Part shown: positions 26,198-35,731 of the stretch, in pieces
Numbering within the stretch: position 1 is the stretch's first letter
Layout of the letters: every line of letters begins with the position of its first letter
Assembly: GCF_000403845.2 (NCBI RefSeq)
Contig: NZ_KE159567.1
Location: 409,670 to 473,669 of the forward strand
Source: Eubacterium sp. 14-2
Lineage (GTDB): Bacteria > Bacillota > Clostridia > Lachnospirales > Lachnospiraceae
Length of the DNA: 64,000 bases
Direction: 5' to 3'
The notes under the pieces: model-generated
The model's input: only the letters and a program-made list of their open reading frames with translations
Databases searched by the model: none
Told to the model about the DNA's origin: nothing
Translations under genes and position numbers: made by a program

Positions 26198-26226
26198 TTG
26201 CTTATTTTGGAGAATGATGGTATAAT
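26198..26226 (+). promoter_or_regulatory. Promoter for the Wzm/Wzt operon
   Basis: TTGCTT (26198-26203), a 17-base spacer and TATAAT (26221-26226). The bases GATGGTATAAT at 26216-26226 are identical to those at the heptose operon promoter. The start codon is about 240 bases downstream, giving an unusually long leader filled by the repeats at 26239-26424. Confidence 0.78.
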
Positions 26227-26238
26227 ATGCTATGCTAT

Positions 26239-26424
26239 GCCTTGAGGAGGGACCCAACGAAGCTGGGAGGAGCCCTGAAGGCGAAAGAGGAGTGGCCCAA
26301 CAAAGTTGGGAGGAGTCCTGAAGGCGAAAGAGGAGGGGCCAACAAAGTTGGGAGGAGTCCTGAAGGCGAAAGAGGAGTGGCCCAACAAAGTTGGGAGGAG
26401 CCCTGAAGGCGATAAAGGAAGGGA
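26239..26424 (+). repeat. 43-bp tandem repeats in the leader of the exporter operon
   Basis: Four copies have their AAC cores at 26256, 26299, 26341 and 26384 (periods 43, 42, 43). Each carries CCCAAC-AAA-GTTGGG or a close variant, a small perfect hairpin, followed by AGGAGTCCTGAAGGCG. The array lies between a consensus promoter and the wzm start codon, so it would be transcribed as untranslated leader RNA. The first copy opens with GCCTTGAGGAGGGACC, which matches 15 of 16 bases at 1820-1835. No spacers of CRISPR type are present. The 68-codon open frame across it on the minus strand is a by-product of the repeats. Confidence 0.85.
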
Positions 26425-26470
26425 AAAAGAATTTTTCTCACCTATAAATAAAAAGGAACAGGATTAATTT

Positions 26471-27298
26471 ATGAACGATACATCAGGAAATATCCTAAAG
26501 GAAATAGTCCAAAACCGCCAGCTTATCAAAAGTCTGGCCAAAAATGATTTCAAAACCAAATTTGCAGGTTCTTACCTGGGAACCATCTGGGCCTTTGTAC
26601 AGCCGGTGGTCACCGTACTGATTTACTGGTTCGTATTTGACAAGGCCATAGGCATGCGGGTTTCCCTGCGAAGCCAGCTGCCCCTGCCCTATGTGCTGTG
26701 GCTGGTGGCCGGAATTGTGCCCTGGTTTTTCTTTTCAGACTGTATCAGTGCTGGTACATCCGTACTGGTGGAATATAATTATCTGGTAAAAAAAGTGGTT
26801 TTTAATATAGACATTCTGCCGGTGGTGAAGGTGTTCGCGTCCATTTTCGTACATGTATTTTTTGTACTGTTTATGGCGGCGCTGTTTTTGTGTTATGGCT
26901 ATCCGCCGGATTTCTATGTACTGCAGACCCTTTATTACAGTGCAGGGGTTTTACTGCTGGCCCTGGGCATGAGTTATTTTACCAGCGCAGTGTCGGTGTT
27001 TTTCCCGGATATGCGCCAGATTGTAAATATCGCCCTGCAGGTGGGGATCTGGATGACTCCCATTATGTGGAATATTGATGATATGAGGGAGAAGATCCCT
27101 TCTTTCCTCCTGATTATGCTGAAATGCAATCCTCTCTATTATATCGTGATGGGATATCGGGAAGCATTTATTGACAAAGTCTGGTTCTGGGAACATCCGG
27201 GAATGACTTTGTATTTCTGGGCCTTTACCGGGGTGGTCTGTCTGCTGGGAGTGAAAGTATTTAAGCGGTTGAAGGTACATTTTGCAGATGTACTGTAG
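26471..27298 (+). CDS. wzm: ABC-2 polysaccharide export permease Wzm
   Basis: A 275-residue membrane protein with six predicted helices, an amphipathic start (LAKNDFKTKFAGSYLGTIW) and IWMTPIMWNIDDM near the end. Both are typical of the Wzm/TagG/KpsM permeases. With the ATPase encoded 58 bases downstream it exports an undecaprenyl-linked polysaccharide from the cytoplasmic face. It is the first gene of the operon, after the repeat leader. The segment KFAGSYLGTIWAFVQPVVTV is the gate-helix region of this family. Confidence 0.9.
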   Translation: MNDTSGNILKEIVQNRQLIKSLAKNDFKTKFAGSYLGTIWAFVQPVVTVLIYWFVFDKAIGMRVSLRSQLPLPYVLWLVAGIVPWFFFSDCISAGTSVLVEYNYLVKKVVFNIDILPVVKVFASIFVHVFFVLFMAALFLCYGYPPDFYVLQTLYYSAGVLLLALGMSYFTSAVSVFFPDMRQIVNIALQVGIWMTPIMWNIDDMREKIPSFLLIMLKCNPLYYIVMGYREAFIDKVWFWEHPGMTLYFWAFTGVVCLLGVKVFKRLKVHFADVL

Positions 27299-27356
27299 GA
27301 GTTTTCAGAAATACTGTCCTGCGAGTATATTTTAAGCAGGCATAAAGGAGAAAAAC

Positions 27357-28619
27357 ATGCAGGAGACAGCAATTAAAATAACCGGAGTCAGCAAGATATA
27401 TAAGTTATACGATACGCCCTCTGCCCGGCTGAAAGACGCCCTGGGGCTTTCCCGCAGAAAGGTATACCGGGAGCACGCGGCCCTCCATGATATCACACTG
27501 GAAATAAAAAAGGGAGAGACCGTGGGGATTATCGGCACAAACGGTTCCGGAAAGTCCACCCTTCTGAAAATTATTACAGGTGTTATCAGCCAGACCCAGG
27601 GAACTGTGGAAGTAAACGGAAGGATTTCTGCTCTGCTGGAGCTGGGTGCGGGATTTAACAACGAATATACCGGAATTGAAAATATATATCTTCAGGGAAC
27701 CATGATGGGATTTTCCAGGGAAGAGATAGATAAAAAAATGACCTCCATACTGGAATTTGCAGATATCGGGGATTTTGTACATCAGCCAGTGAAAACGTAT
27801 TCCAGCGGAATGTTTGTGCGCCTGGCCTTTGCGGTGGCTATCAATATTGAGCCGGAAATTCTGATTGTGGACGAAGCGCTGTCTGTGGGAGATGTATTCT
27901 TTCAGTCCAAATGTTACCGGAAATTTGAAGAATTTAAGGAGATGGGAAAGACCATCCTGTTTGTAAGCCACGATCTGAGCAGTATTACCAAATACTGTGA
28001 CCGGGCGGTACTCCTGAATAAGGGGGACAAAGTAATGGAAGGCACTCCAAAAGAGGCGGTGGACCGGTTTAAAATGGCACTGGTGGCTCAGGAGGAAGAG
28101 CAGCGCAGGGAAAATTCTTCTCTGTGGCAGCCGGACCATACCGGGAAGAAATGGCGGGACAGCCTGCCGGTGAATCCGGAGACGCTGGAATATGGAGATA
28201 AAAAAGCCGAAATTATTGATTTTGCAGTGGTGGATAAAACAGGGAAAATTTCCAATGTGATTGAAAAGGGAAGCAGGTTTACCATTAAAATGAAGGTAAA
28301 GTTTCTGGCGGATGTGGCAGAACCCATTTTTGCCATTACACTGAAAAACCTGATGGGCATTGAACTGACAGGTACCAATACCATGTTAGAATGTGAACCC
28401 ATAGAGCCGAAAAAGGCCGGAGATTTTCAGACAGTCAGCTTCACCCAGAATATGAGGCTGCAGGGAGGCGAATACCTGCTGTCTTTTGGATGCACCGGAT
28501 ATGAACAGGAAGAATTTAAGGTGCACCACAGGTTGTATGATGTATGCAGTATTGCAGTTATTTCAGATAAAAATACCGTAGGGTATTTTGATATGGAATC
28601 TGAGGTGGAGACAGAATAA
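27357..28619 (+). CDS. wzt: Polysaccharide ABC transporter ATPase Wzt with C-terminal glycan-recognition domain
   Basis: A 420-residue protein. Residues 1-240 are the nucleotide-binding domain: Walker A GTNGSGKSTLLKI, signature YSSGM, Walker B ILIVDEAL and the H-loop SHD. Residues about 280-420 are an extra beta-sandwich domain (KKAEIIDFAVVDKTG to VGYFDMESE). This matches the Wzt C-terminal domain, which in E. coli O9a binds the capped non-reducing end of the finished chain before export. The presence of this domain predicts a chain-terminating modification, for which the protein at 31229-33388 is a candidate. The second ATPase in the window (37781-38533) lacks it. Confidence 0.92.
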   Translation: MQETAIKITGVSKIYKLYDTPSARLKDALGLSRRKVYREHAALHDITLEIKKGETVGIIGTNGSGKSTLLKIITGVISQTQGTVEVNGRISALLELGAGFNNEYTGIENIYLQGTMMGFSREEIDKKMTSILEFADIGDFVHQPVKTYSSGMFVRLAFAVAINIEPEILIVDEALSVGDVFFQSKCYRKFEEFKEMGKTILFVSHDLSSITKYCDRAVLLNKGDKVMEGTPKEAVDRFKMALVAQEEEQRRENSSLWQPDHTGKKWRDSLPVNPETLEYGDKKAEIIDFAVVDKTGKISNVIEKGSRFTIKMKVKFLADVAEPIFAITLKNLMGIELTGTNTMLECEPIEPKKAGDFQTVSFTQNMRLQGGEYLLSFGCTGYEQEEFKVHHRLYDVCSIAVISDKNTVGYFDMESEVETE

Positions 28620-28705
28620 ATCCTGAAAAATTCAGTGGGAAATGCAGGAGAGACAGAGCAGAACCTCCAATAATTTACAGGAAATCAGATAAGGAACAGA
28701 GCAGA

Positions 28706-31168
28706 ATGGAAAAGTTTAATGTGGTAAGAGTCCGGTTTCATATAGAAGAAAAGCAGACACTGGTAATACAGGGCTGGCAGTATAACAGGAAGCCGGAGGA
28801 CAGACTGGTAATCACTCTGGACGGGGAAGAGCTTCCCTGGATTCAGAAAAGCTATGACGGAATGGAAGTGCGGCAGCGCTATATGATTTATGATTTGGGT
28901 ATTGAGGAGGAATATTTTCTCTATGTGACGCTGCCGGAGTCCCTGGACGGAAAAAAAGAGCTGGTACTTTGGGTGGTGGATGGTGAAAAGGCTTCCCAAG
29001 GAGAACAGAAACGCGCAGTTTACCGGGAAAAAGTACCTCATCTGCAAAAACTTCAGAATGAAATTGATTTTTTCCTGGAACAGGTGACACTGGATCAGGA
29101 ACATTGTTATATCAAAGGCTGGGCAGCCTCGGCAGTTCCTGTGGAGATTCAGGTGAAAGGGCCGGGCGGCAGGCTTCTGGACCGGGAAGTTTCCTGGCAT
29201 GAGCGCAGAGATGTGAATCAGGTTTACCGGGAGATTTCTGCCCTGCCGGACAGCGGATTTGAGGTGGTACTGCCCCACCGCGGAATGTCCGGGGTGAGTC
29301 TGGAGCTTTCTGACGGAAGCCGGAGAAGTCAGGTGAAGGTTCCCATTGTATCCACATTCTTTTTTGAGAATGTACTGGGAAACAGCTATCTGGGCAAAGG
29401 GGCCAGATTCCTCCAGCGCCATGGCTTCAAACAGTTCTGTACCCGAACCATGCAGGTGCTGGCGAAAAAAGCCGTCCCTCAGGGCGATTATGAGAAATAC
29501 CGGCAGGCAGTGATGCCCACAAAGGAGGAACTGGAGAAACAGAGAAAAGAAGTTTTTTCTCCTGCTCTGCTTTTTTCCATTGTGGTGCCCCTGTATAAAA
29601 CGCCGGAAAAATATCTGGAACAGCTGGTGGAGTCAGTCCGCAGGCAGACTTACGGGAACTGGGAACTTTGTCTGTCCGACGGAAGCGGGAAAGATTCTCC
29701 GCTGGAAAAATATCTGAAAAAACTGGAAAATCAGGATGCGCGGATAAAAGTTATTTATAACAGCAAACCTCTGCAGATATCAGAAAATACCAACGAAGGG
29801 CTGAAAGCAGCCAGGGGGGATTTTGTGGTGTTTGCCGACCATGATGATCTGCTTACCCCGGACGCTTTGTATGAATGTGCAAAAGCGCTGCAGAAGCATC
29901 CGGATACAGAGCTGATTTATTCCGATGAAGACAAAATTTCCATGAATGGAAAACATTATTTTCAGCCTCATTTCAAATCAGACTATAATCCGGATCTTAT
30001 CTGCAGCATGAATTACTTTTGCCATCTTGTGGTGGCAAAAAAAACTCTGATTGAAAAAGCCGGTATGTTGGACTCTGCCTTTGACGGGGCGCAGGATTAC
30101 GATTTCGTGCTGCGCTGTACGGAGCACACCCAGGCTATTTACCACATACCCAAAGTGCTGTATCACTGGCGTGCCCATGAAAATTCCACGGCGGAAAATC
30201 CCGAGAGCAAACGGTATGCCTTTGAAGCCGGCATGCGGGCGGTACAGGCGCATTTTGACCGGCTGGAGATTCCTGCCAGGGTTGAGATGGGAGAATATCC
30301 CGGACTGTACCGGACACGCTATCAGTGGAAGGAACAGCCTCTGATTTCCATACTGATACCCAACAAGGACCATACGGAGGATCTGGAAAAGTGTATTCGC
30401 TCCATTGAAGAGATCTCCACCTATCGAAATTATGAATATATTATTATAGAAAATAACAGCGAACTGCCGGAGACTTTTGCGTACTATAAAAAGCTGGAAC
30501 AGGAAAACAAAAAAGTCCGGGTGGTTTACTGGGATGGAGCATTTAATTTTTCGGCCATCAATAATTTCGGAGCAGAATCTGCCAGAGGCGAGTATCTGCT
30601 GCTGTTAAATAACGACACGGAAATCCGGAACCCGGACTGCCTGTGGGAGCTTTTAGGCCCCTGTATGCGGGAGGACGTGGGGATTACCGGAGCCAGACTT
30701 TATTATGAGGACGGAACCATTCAGCATGCGGGAGTTGTGATTGGTTTTGGGGGAATTGCAGGCCATACCTTTATCGGATTTGACGGAAAGGCCAACGGAT
30801 ATTTTTCCAGAATTATCTGTGCACAGAACTACAGCGCGGTGACGGCAGCCTGCATGATGACGAAAAAATCACTGTATCAGCAAGTGGGCGGTCTGACGGA
30901 AGAACTGGTGGTGGCTTTTAATGATATTGACTACTGCATGAAAGTCAGAAAATTTGGAAAGCTGATAGTATATAACCCATATGCGGAGCTTTTTCACTAT
31001 GAATCAAAATCCCGCGGACTGGAAGATTCTCCAAAGAAGCAGGAGCGTTATTATAAAGAAATGAAATATTTTGTCACAAAATGGCAGGAATTTATGGACA
31101 GAGGGGATCCTTACTACAATCCCAATCTGACCCTGTCCAAAGCTGATTTTTCACTGAAACAGATATAA
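28706..31168 (+). CDS. Large protein with two GT2 domains
   Basis: An 820-residue protein. Residues 1-230 hold two beta-rich segments, each beginning with a QGWQYN- or KGWAAS-like strand, common in front of clostridial rhamnan and teichoic glycosyltransferases. The first GT2 domain (about 285-510) has FSIVVPLYKTPEKYLEQ, ADHDDLL as metal site and a YHWRAHENST end. The second (about 545-800) has ISILIPNKDHTEDLEKC, LLNNDTEI and GGLTEELVVAFNDIDY. Two catalytic sites suggest alternate addition of two linkages in a repeat, as in bifunctional rhamnosyltransferases. It is placed between wzt and the WbdD-like gene, so it is probably the polymer backbone synthase for the exported chain. Confidence 0.82.
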   Translation: MEKFNVVRVRFHIEEKQTLVIQGWQYNRKPEDRLVITLDGEELPWIQKSYDGMEVRQRYMIYDLGIEEEYFLYVTLPESLDGKKELVLWVVDGEKASQGEQKRAVYREKVPHLQKLQNEIDFFLEQVTLDQEHCYIKGWAASAVPVEIQVKGPGGRLLDREVSWHERRDVNQVYREISALPDSGFEVVLPHRGMSGVSLELSDGSRRSQVKVPIVSTFFFENVLGNSYLGKGARFLQRHGFKQFCTRTMQVLAKKAVPQGDYEKYRQAVMPTKEELEKQRKEVFSPALLFSIVVPLYKTPEKYLEQLVESVRRQTYGNWELCLSDGSGKDSPLEKYLKKLENQDARIKVIYNSKPLQISENTNEGLKAARGDFVVFADHDDLLTPDALYECAKALQKHPDTELIYSDEDKISMNGKHYFQPHFKSDYNPDLICSMNYFCHLVVAKKTLIEKAGMLDSAFDGAQDYDFVLRCTEHTQAIYHIPKVLYHWRAHENSTAENPESKRYAFEAGMRAVQAHFDRLEIPARVEMGEYPGLYRTRYQWKEQPLISILIPNKDHTEDLEKCIRSIEEISTYRNYEYIIIENNSELPETFAYYKKLEQENKKVRVVYWDGAFNFSAINNFGAESARGEYLLLLNNDTEIRNPDCLWELLGPCMREDVGITGARLYYEDGTIQHAGVVIGFGGIAGHTFIGFDGKANGYFSRIICAQNYSAVTAACMMTKKSLYQQVGGLTEELVVAFNDIDYCMKVRKFGKLIVYNPYAELFHYESKSRGLEDSPKKQERYYKEMKYFVTKWQEFMDRGDPYYNPNLTLSKADFSLKQI

Positions 31169-31228
31169 TCTGCAAAAATCAGAGAGAAGGCATACGCTGA
31201 CAGATAAAATACCGGAACGGAGGATACT

Positions 31229-33388
31229 ATGGAAAAAATCGGAAAAGTTCTGCTGGATACCGCCTGTTATCCGGGAGAGGATTTATACAGTGACGGGGCT
31301 GTGGAAGACCGGATTCTGGAACTGGCCAGGAAGTATCCGGAAAAAGAATATAATCAGGTGATTGCCAGAGAGCAGGACTGGGCGGTACTGTACCATCTGG
31401 CCCATGAGAGGGGCAACATTCTGAGCTGGTATCCCTTTGAACAGGGGGCGAAGCTGCTGGAAATCGGCTCCGGCTGCGGTGCTGTCACGGGAGCTGTCTC
31501 AGCTTCGTCTTCTTTGGTGACCTGTGTGGATTTGTCCATGAAACGAAGTACCATCAATGGAGTGCGCCATCAGAACCAGGACAATATCAGGATCTGTGTG
31601 GGGAACTTTCAGGATATTGAAAAAGAACTGGAACAGGATTTTGACTATGCAACGCTGATTGGCGTATTTGAATATGGCAGAGGTTACATGGAAGGGGAAA
31701 AACCCTATCATAAGTTTCTGACCACGGTGATGAACCATATCAGGCCCGGCGGAAAACTGCTGATTGCCATTGAAAATAAGCTGGGGCTGAAATACTGGGC
31801 AGGATGCCGGGAAGACCATACCGGAACTTTTTTTGAAGGGCTGGAAGGCTATCACAATACCGGAGGAGTCCGCACTTTTTCCAGACCAGAACTGATTCGG
31901 ATTATGGAAGAATGCGGATATGAAAATTACCGGTTTTATTATCCCTGTCCGGATTATAAATTTCCCACGGTGATTTATTCCGATGAATATCTGCCCAGGA
32001 CAGGAGAGCTGAACCGGAATATCTGCAATTTTGACCGAAACCGTCTGGTGCTGATGGATGAAGGAAAGGTATTTGACCAGCTTCTGGAAGACGGGCTGTT
32101 TCCACTGTATGCCAATTCATTTTTTGTGGAAATAACAAAATCTCCGGAGCACAGTACATCCGGGCAGGAACAGGTAATTTATACGAAATATTCTACGGAA
32201 CGGGCGCCGGAGTTTGCCATCCGAACCTGCATTGGAAAAGATGCTCAGGGAGAACCTTTTCTGTATAAAACAGCAGAATATCCTGCGGGACAGGAACATA
32301 TCCGGTCTGTGGCAGAGGCAGAAAAAGAACTAAGGAAGCTCTGGGAAGAGAAAGATATGCTGCGGCCCAACCGATGCAGACTGGAAAAGGACCGGATATT
32401 TTTCGAATATCTGAAGGGGACTACCCTGGAGGAAAAACTGGACAGGCTGCTGGAACAGGGAGAACAGCAGGTCTGGGAGTGGATGGAAGCAGCCTTTGAC
32501 AGAATACTGGCCGGCACGCCCACACAGGAGTTTCAGATAACGCCGGAATTTCAGCAGGTATTTGGCCAGGTATCTTTCCCGGAACCGGAACCGGCCTTTC
32601 CTGTGGCAGATGTGGACCTGATTTTTTCCAATCTGCTTCTTCAAGAAGACGGGACCTGGCATGTGCTGGATTATGAATGGACCTTTTTCTTTCCGGTTCC
32701 GGCGGGCTATGTTCTCTGGCGCGCATTCCATTATTATACGGAAGGAGCGGCGGGGAGAAAAAAATTAAAAGAAAACTTAACTTTCCGTGAAAAATTTGGA
32801 ATTTCGGGAGACAGAGAAGAACAGTACAAAATAATGGAGCAGAATTTCCAGGCATACATCAGAAAAGATTATGTTCCGGCAGGAGAGCTGTACCGCATGA
32901 TGGGAAAGCAGGCGCTTCCTCTGGGAGAAATTCTGGCTGAGACCGATAAAAGGAGAATTCAGGTGTACCTGGATTACGGACAGGGATTTTTTGAGGAGCA
33001 GTCTTTTTTTGTGGACCAGGGATATCAGCAGGAGATTACAGCTGAAATTATGATTCCCCAGGGAGTATCCGGCGTCTGGATTGACCCGGCCCTGAGTCCC
33101 TGTATTTTAAAAGATGTGGCGCTGTCCTGGGGTGGTACCCAGGGAGAAGCGGTACCGGTAAAATACACCACTACCGGGTTTGAAATGGAAAAAAACTGTT
33201 ATTTATTTGACAATTCTGACCCAAAGATTATAATAGAAGAAATCCCTGCGGGAAACAGAAGAATAAAAATTTCCTGGCGTATCAGTGTTCTGGAGGAGGA
33301 AACGGCATGGATGCTTATGGACAGACTGAACACCAGGGGAAGGATGAAAAAGAAAGTACGGGGTCTGCTCAGAGGGCAGGAACCTTAA
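31229..33388 (+). CDS. Methyltransferase-kinase fusion, WbdD-like chain terminator candidate
   Basis: A 719-residue cytoplasmic protein. Residues about 60-240 are a class I SAM methyltransferase: LLEIGSGCGAVT at about 75-86 and IRPGGKLLIAIENKLGLKYW as later strands. Residues about 300-520 look like a protein/aminoglycoside-kinase fold. LYKTAE offers an ATP-binding lysine, ADVDLIFSN gives Asp463 and Asn468, and VLDYEW gives Asp481. The spacings 5 and 18 equal those of Asp190-Asn195-Asp208 in APH(3')-IIIa. Residues 600-719 are beta-rich. E. coli WbdD joins the same two domains in the same order to phosphorylate and methylate the chain end, and works with a Wzt carrying a C-terminal domain, as here. 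The role is inferred. Confidence 0.68.
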   Translation: MEKIGKVLLDTACYPGEDLYSDGAVEDRILELARKYPEKEYNQVIAREQDWAVLYHLAHERGNILSWYPFEQGAKLLEIGSGCGAVTGAVSASSSLVTCVDLSMKRSTINGVRHQNQDNIRICVGNFQDIEKELEQDFDYATLIGVFEYGRGYMEGEKPYHKFLTTVMNHIRPGGKLLIAIENKLGLKYWAGCREDHTGTFFEGLEGYHNTGGVRTFSRPELIRIMEECGYENYRFYYPCPDYKFPTVIYSDEYLPRTGELNRNICNFDRNRLVLMDEGKVFDQLLEDGLFPLYANSFFVEITKSPEHSTSGQEQVIYTKYSTERAPEFAIRTCIGKDAQGEPFLYKTAEYPAGQEHIRSVAEAEKELRKLWEEKDMLRPNRCRLEKDRIFFEYLKGTTLEEKLDRLLEQGEQQVWEWMEAAFDRILAGTPTQEFQITPEFQQVFGQVSFPEPEPAFPVADVDLIFSNLLLQEDGTWHVLDYEWTFFFPVPAGYVLWRAFHYYTEGAAGRKKLKENLTFREKFGISGDREEQYKIMEQNFQAYIRKDYVPAGELYRMMGKQALPLGEILAETDKRRIQVYLDYGQGFFEEQSFFVDQGYQQEITAEIMIPQGVSGVWIDPALSPCILKDVALSWGGTQGEAVPVKYTTTGFEMEKNCYLFDNSDPKIIIEEIPAGNRRIKISWRISVLEEETAWMLMDRLNTRGRMKKKVRGLLRGQEP

Positions 33389-33430
33389 AGAGAGAATCTG
33401 TAACAGAGTAAACTGCAAAAGGATAAAGGT

Positions 33431-34798
33431 ATGAGAAGACGAGAACAGTACAAGCATTTATTGAATCTGGCGGCAAACTGCATAATGCTGGCTCTGGAAG
33501 CGGTTATGTTTGGATATCTGTGGTATGAGATTTATTATCCCATGCTGGAGAAAGCCAACCGGCCCTGGCACAGGGGAAACTGGGCGGTAATCGGGATCTA
33601 CATGCTGATTCTGTATTTTTTTACCAGAACCTTTGGGGGATACCGCATCGGTTATCTGCGGATTACCGATATCTGCCTGTCCCAGATACTTTCCATTTTC
33701 TGCGCCAATGTGATTGGCTATCTGCAGGTATGTCTGGTGGCAAACGACTATATGCCGGCCCATCCCATGCTGATGCTGACCGGGACGGAGCTGATGGTTA
33801 TACTGCCGGGCGTATATCTGGTGCGATTTATTTACACCAGGCTTTATCCGCCCAGAAAAATGATTGTGATTTACGGAGAGCATTCTCCCCAGGAACTGAT
33901 TGATAAAATCAATGCCCGGAAAGACAAGTACAATGTATGTGCCACAGCCAGCGTGTATCTGGGATATGAGGAGCTCTATCTGAGAATTCTGGAATATGAG
34001 GCGGTGGTGCTCTGTGATTTGCCCACCAGTATGCGCAATCCCATTCTGAAATTCTGCTTTGATCAGAACAAACGGACCTATATTACGCCGAAGATTTCAG
34101 ACATTATTCTCACGGGTACGGAGCAGATTCATCTCTTTGACTCGCCCCTGATGCTGTCCAGAAACCGGGGGCTGCCCATTGAACAGCGGTTTGTAAAGCG
34201 GGCCATGGATATTGTTCTGTCGCTGATTGCCATTGTGATTTCCTCACCTGTGCTGCTTCTGATTGGCCTGAGTATCAAATTATACGACAGAGGCCCGGTA
34301 TTTTACACACAGGAGCGGCTGACCAGAGACGGAGAAGTATTTCGGATTATCAAGTTCCGCAGTATGCGGATGGATTCCGAGCGGGAAGGAGCGCAGCTTG
34401 CAAGGAAAGACGATGACAGGATTACGCCGGTGGGCAGAATCATCCGCAGAACTCATTTTGATGAACTGCCTCAGATTTTCAATATTCTGAAAGGGGAAAT
34501 GTCTTTTGTAGGTCCCAGACCTGAGCGGGAAATTATTGCGAAAGAGTATGAGACGGTGATACCGGAGTTCAGTTTCCGCCTGAAAGTCAAAGCGGGACTT
34601 ACGGGGTATGCCCAGATTTACGGAAAATACAACACTACTCCTTATGATAAGTTAAAACTGGATTTAACATATATCGAGAATTATTCCTTCTGGCTGGACA
34701 TCAAACTGATGCTGATGACCTTTAAGATTATTTTCCAGAAGGAAAATACGGAAGGAATTGACAAAAAGCAGAAAACAGCCATTCGGAGGCAGAACTGA
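33431..34798 (+). CDS. Polyprenyl-phosphate sugar-1-phosphate transferase (initiating enzyme)
   Basis: A 455-residue WcaJ/WbaP-type enzyme. Four N-terminal helices (to about residue 135) and a Rossmann-like middle part (about 140-240) precede the catalytic domain. That domain starts at RAMDIVLSLIAIVISSPVLL and includes GPVFYTQERLTRDG, FRIIKFRSMR, the Asp-Glu of HFDELPQIFNILKGEMS, and FVGPRPE. It attaches a hexose-1-phosphate to undecaprenyl phosphate and starts glycan synthesis on the inner membrane face. It is the only such initiating enzyme in the window, so it may serve more than one of the export routes here. Confidence 0.92.
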   Translation: MRRREQYKHLLNLAANCIMLALEAVMFGYLWYEIYYPMLEKANRPWHRGNWAVIGIYMLILYFFTRTFGGYRIGYLRITDICLSQILSIFCANVIGYLQVCLVANDYMPAHPMLMLTGTELMVILPGVYLVRFIYTRLYPPRKMIVIYGEHSPQELIDKINARKDKYNVCATASVYLGYEELYLRILEYEAVVLCDLPTSMRNPILKFCFDQNKRTYITPKISDIILTGTEQIHLFDSPLMLSRNRGLPIEQRFVKRAMDIVLSLIAIVISSPVLLLIGLSIKLYDRGPVFYTQERLTRDGEVFRIIKFRSMRMDSEREGAQLARKDDDRITPVGRIIRRTHFDELPQIFNILKGEMSFVGPRPEREIIAKEYETVIPEFSFRLKVKAGLTGYAQIYGKYNTTPYDKLKLDLTYIENYSFWLDIKLMLMTFKIIFQKENTEGIDKKQKTAIRRQN

Positions 34799-34825
34799 AA
34801 CAGAAAGAACACATGGAGATAACAC

Positions 34826-35614
34826 ATGGCGAACATGGAGCGTACGGAAAAAGAATGGAAGGATGACCGAATCAGTATCGTAATTCCTGTTTATAATTCA
34901 GAAAAATATATAGAAGAAACCATTCAGTGTATTCTGGCGCAGACCTGTCCGGACTGGGAAATTATTTTTGTGGATGACTGTTCAAAGGACAGAAGCGTTC
35001 AGATTATTGAATCCCATCAGGCCAGGGACAGCCGGATGCATCTGTACCGGAATAAACAGAACATGGGGCCTGCCTTTACCAGGAATCAGGGAATTGCAAA
35101 AGCCTGCGGCCGGTATCTGGCCTATATGGACGCAGATGATCTGTGTGACCGGGACAAACTGGAAAAGCAGCTTCGGTTTATGAAAAAGACCGGCTGTGCA
35201 TTCTGTTTTACCGGTTATGAATTTGCAGGCCCGGATGGAGTGCGGAATGGAAAAGTGGTTCATGTTCCCAAAAAGATTGACTATAAAGGGGCGTTGAAGC
35301 GCACCACAATTTCCACTATAACCGTTATGTTTGACCGGAATCAGATTCCCACGGATGTGCTGACCATGCCTCTGAATGCCAGAGGAGAGGATACGGCCAC
35401 CTGGTGGAAAATTCTGCGGCATGGGTATGTGGCTTATGGAATTGACGAACCTCTGTCTGTTTACCGGAGATATCCGGGCAGCAGGTCTTCCAACAAGCTG
35501 GATGCAGCCTGGGGAACCTGGAAAATGTATCGGGAATGCGAACATCTGTCCCTGATAAAAAGCAGCTATTATTTCAGTCACTATATTTTAAACGCGATAA
35601 AAAGAAGAGTGTAA
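34826..35614 (+). CDS. GT2 family glycosyltransferase
   Basis: A 262-residue GT-A enzyme. ISIVIPVYNSEKYIEETI opens the catalytic domain, VDDCSKDRS follows, and MDADDLCD is the metal-binding motif. RGEDTATWWKILRHGY is the usual late acidic helix. It resembles WaaV/EpsJ-type transferases that extend lipid-linked glycans. It ends the third operon, and the next gene has its own promoter at 35732. Confidence 0.85.
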   Translation: MANMERTEKEWKDDRISIVIPVYNSEKYIEETIQCILAQTCPDWEIIFVDDCSKDRSVQIIESHQARDSRMHLYRNKQNMGPAFTRNQGIAKACGRYLAYMDADDLCDRDKLEKQLRFMKKTGCAFCFTGYEFAGPDGVRNGKVVHVPKKIDYKGALKRTTISTITVMFDRNQIPTDVLTMPLNARGEDTATWWKILRHGYVAYGIDEPLSVYRRYPGSRSSNKLDAAWGTWKMYRECEHLSLIKSSYYFSHYILNAIKRRV

Positions 35615-35731
35615 TCTCAAACTTCCATCACATTTACCCGCTACAATAACAGGCGTGTAATTTCGAAAACAGGTATGATTCGGGCAGGGAATAAGCAGGA
35701 TTGAGGCCGCATTCTTCATTTCATAAAAGTA

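Noticed and set aside
26253-26424. CRISPR-like array
   Set aside because: Units are contiguous with no unique spacers, and no cas genes are nearby.
26235-26441. Open frame of 68 codons on the minus strand with repeated LSPSGLLPTLLG
   Set aside because: It is only the translation of the 43-bp tandem repeats. It has no ribosome binding site and shifts by one base between copies 2 and 3.
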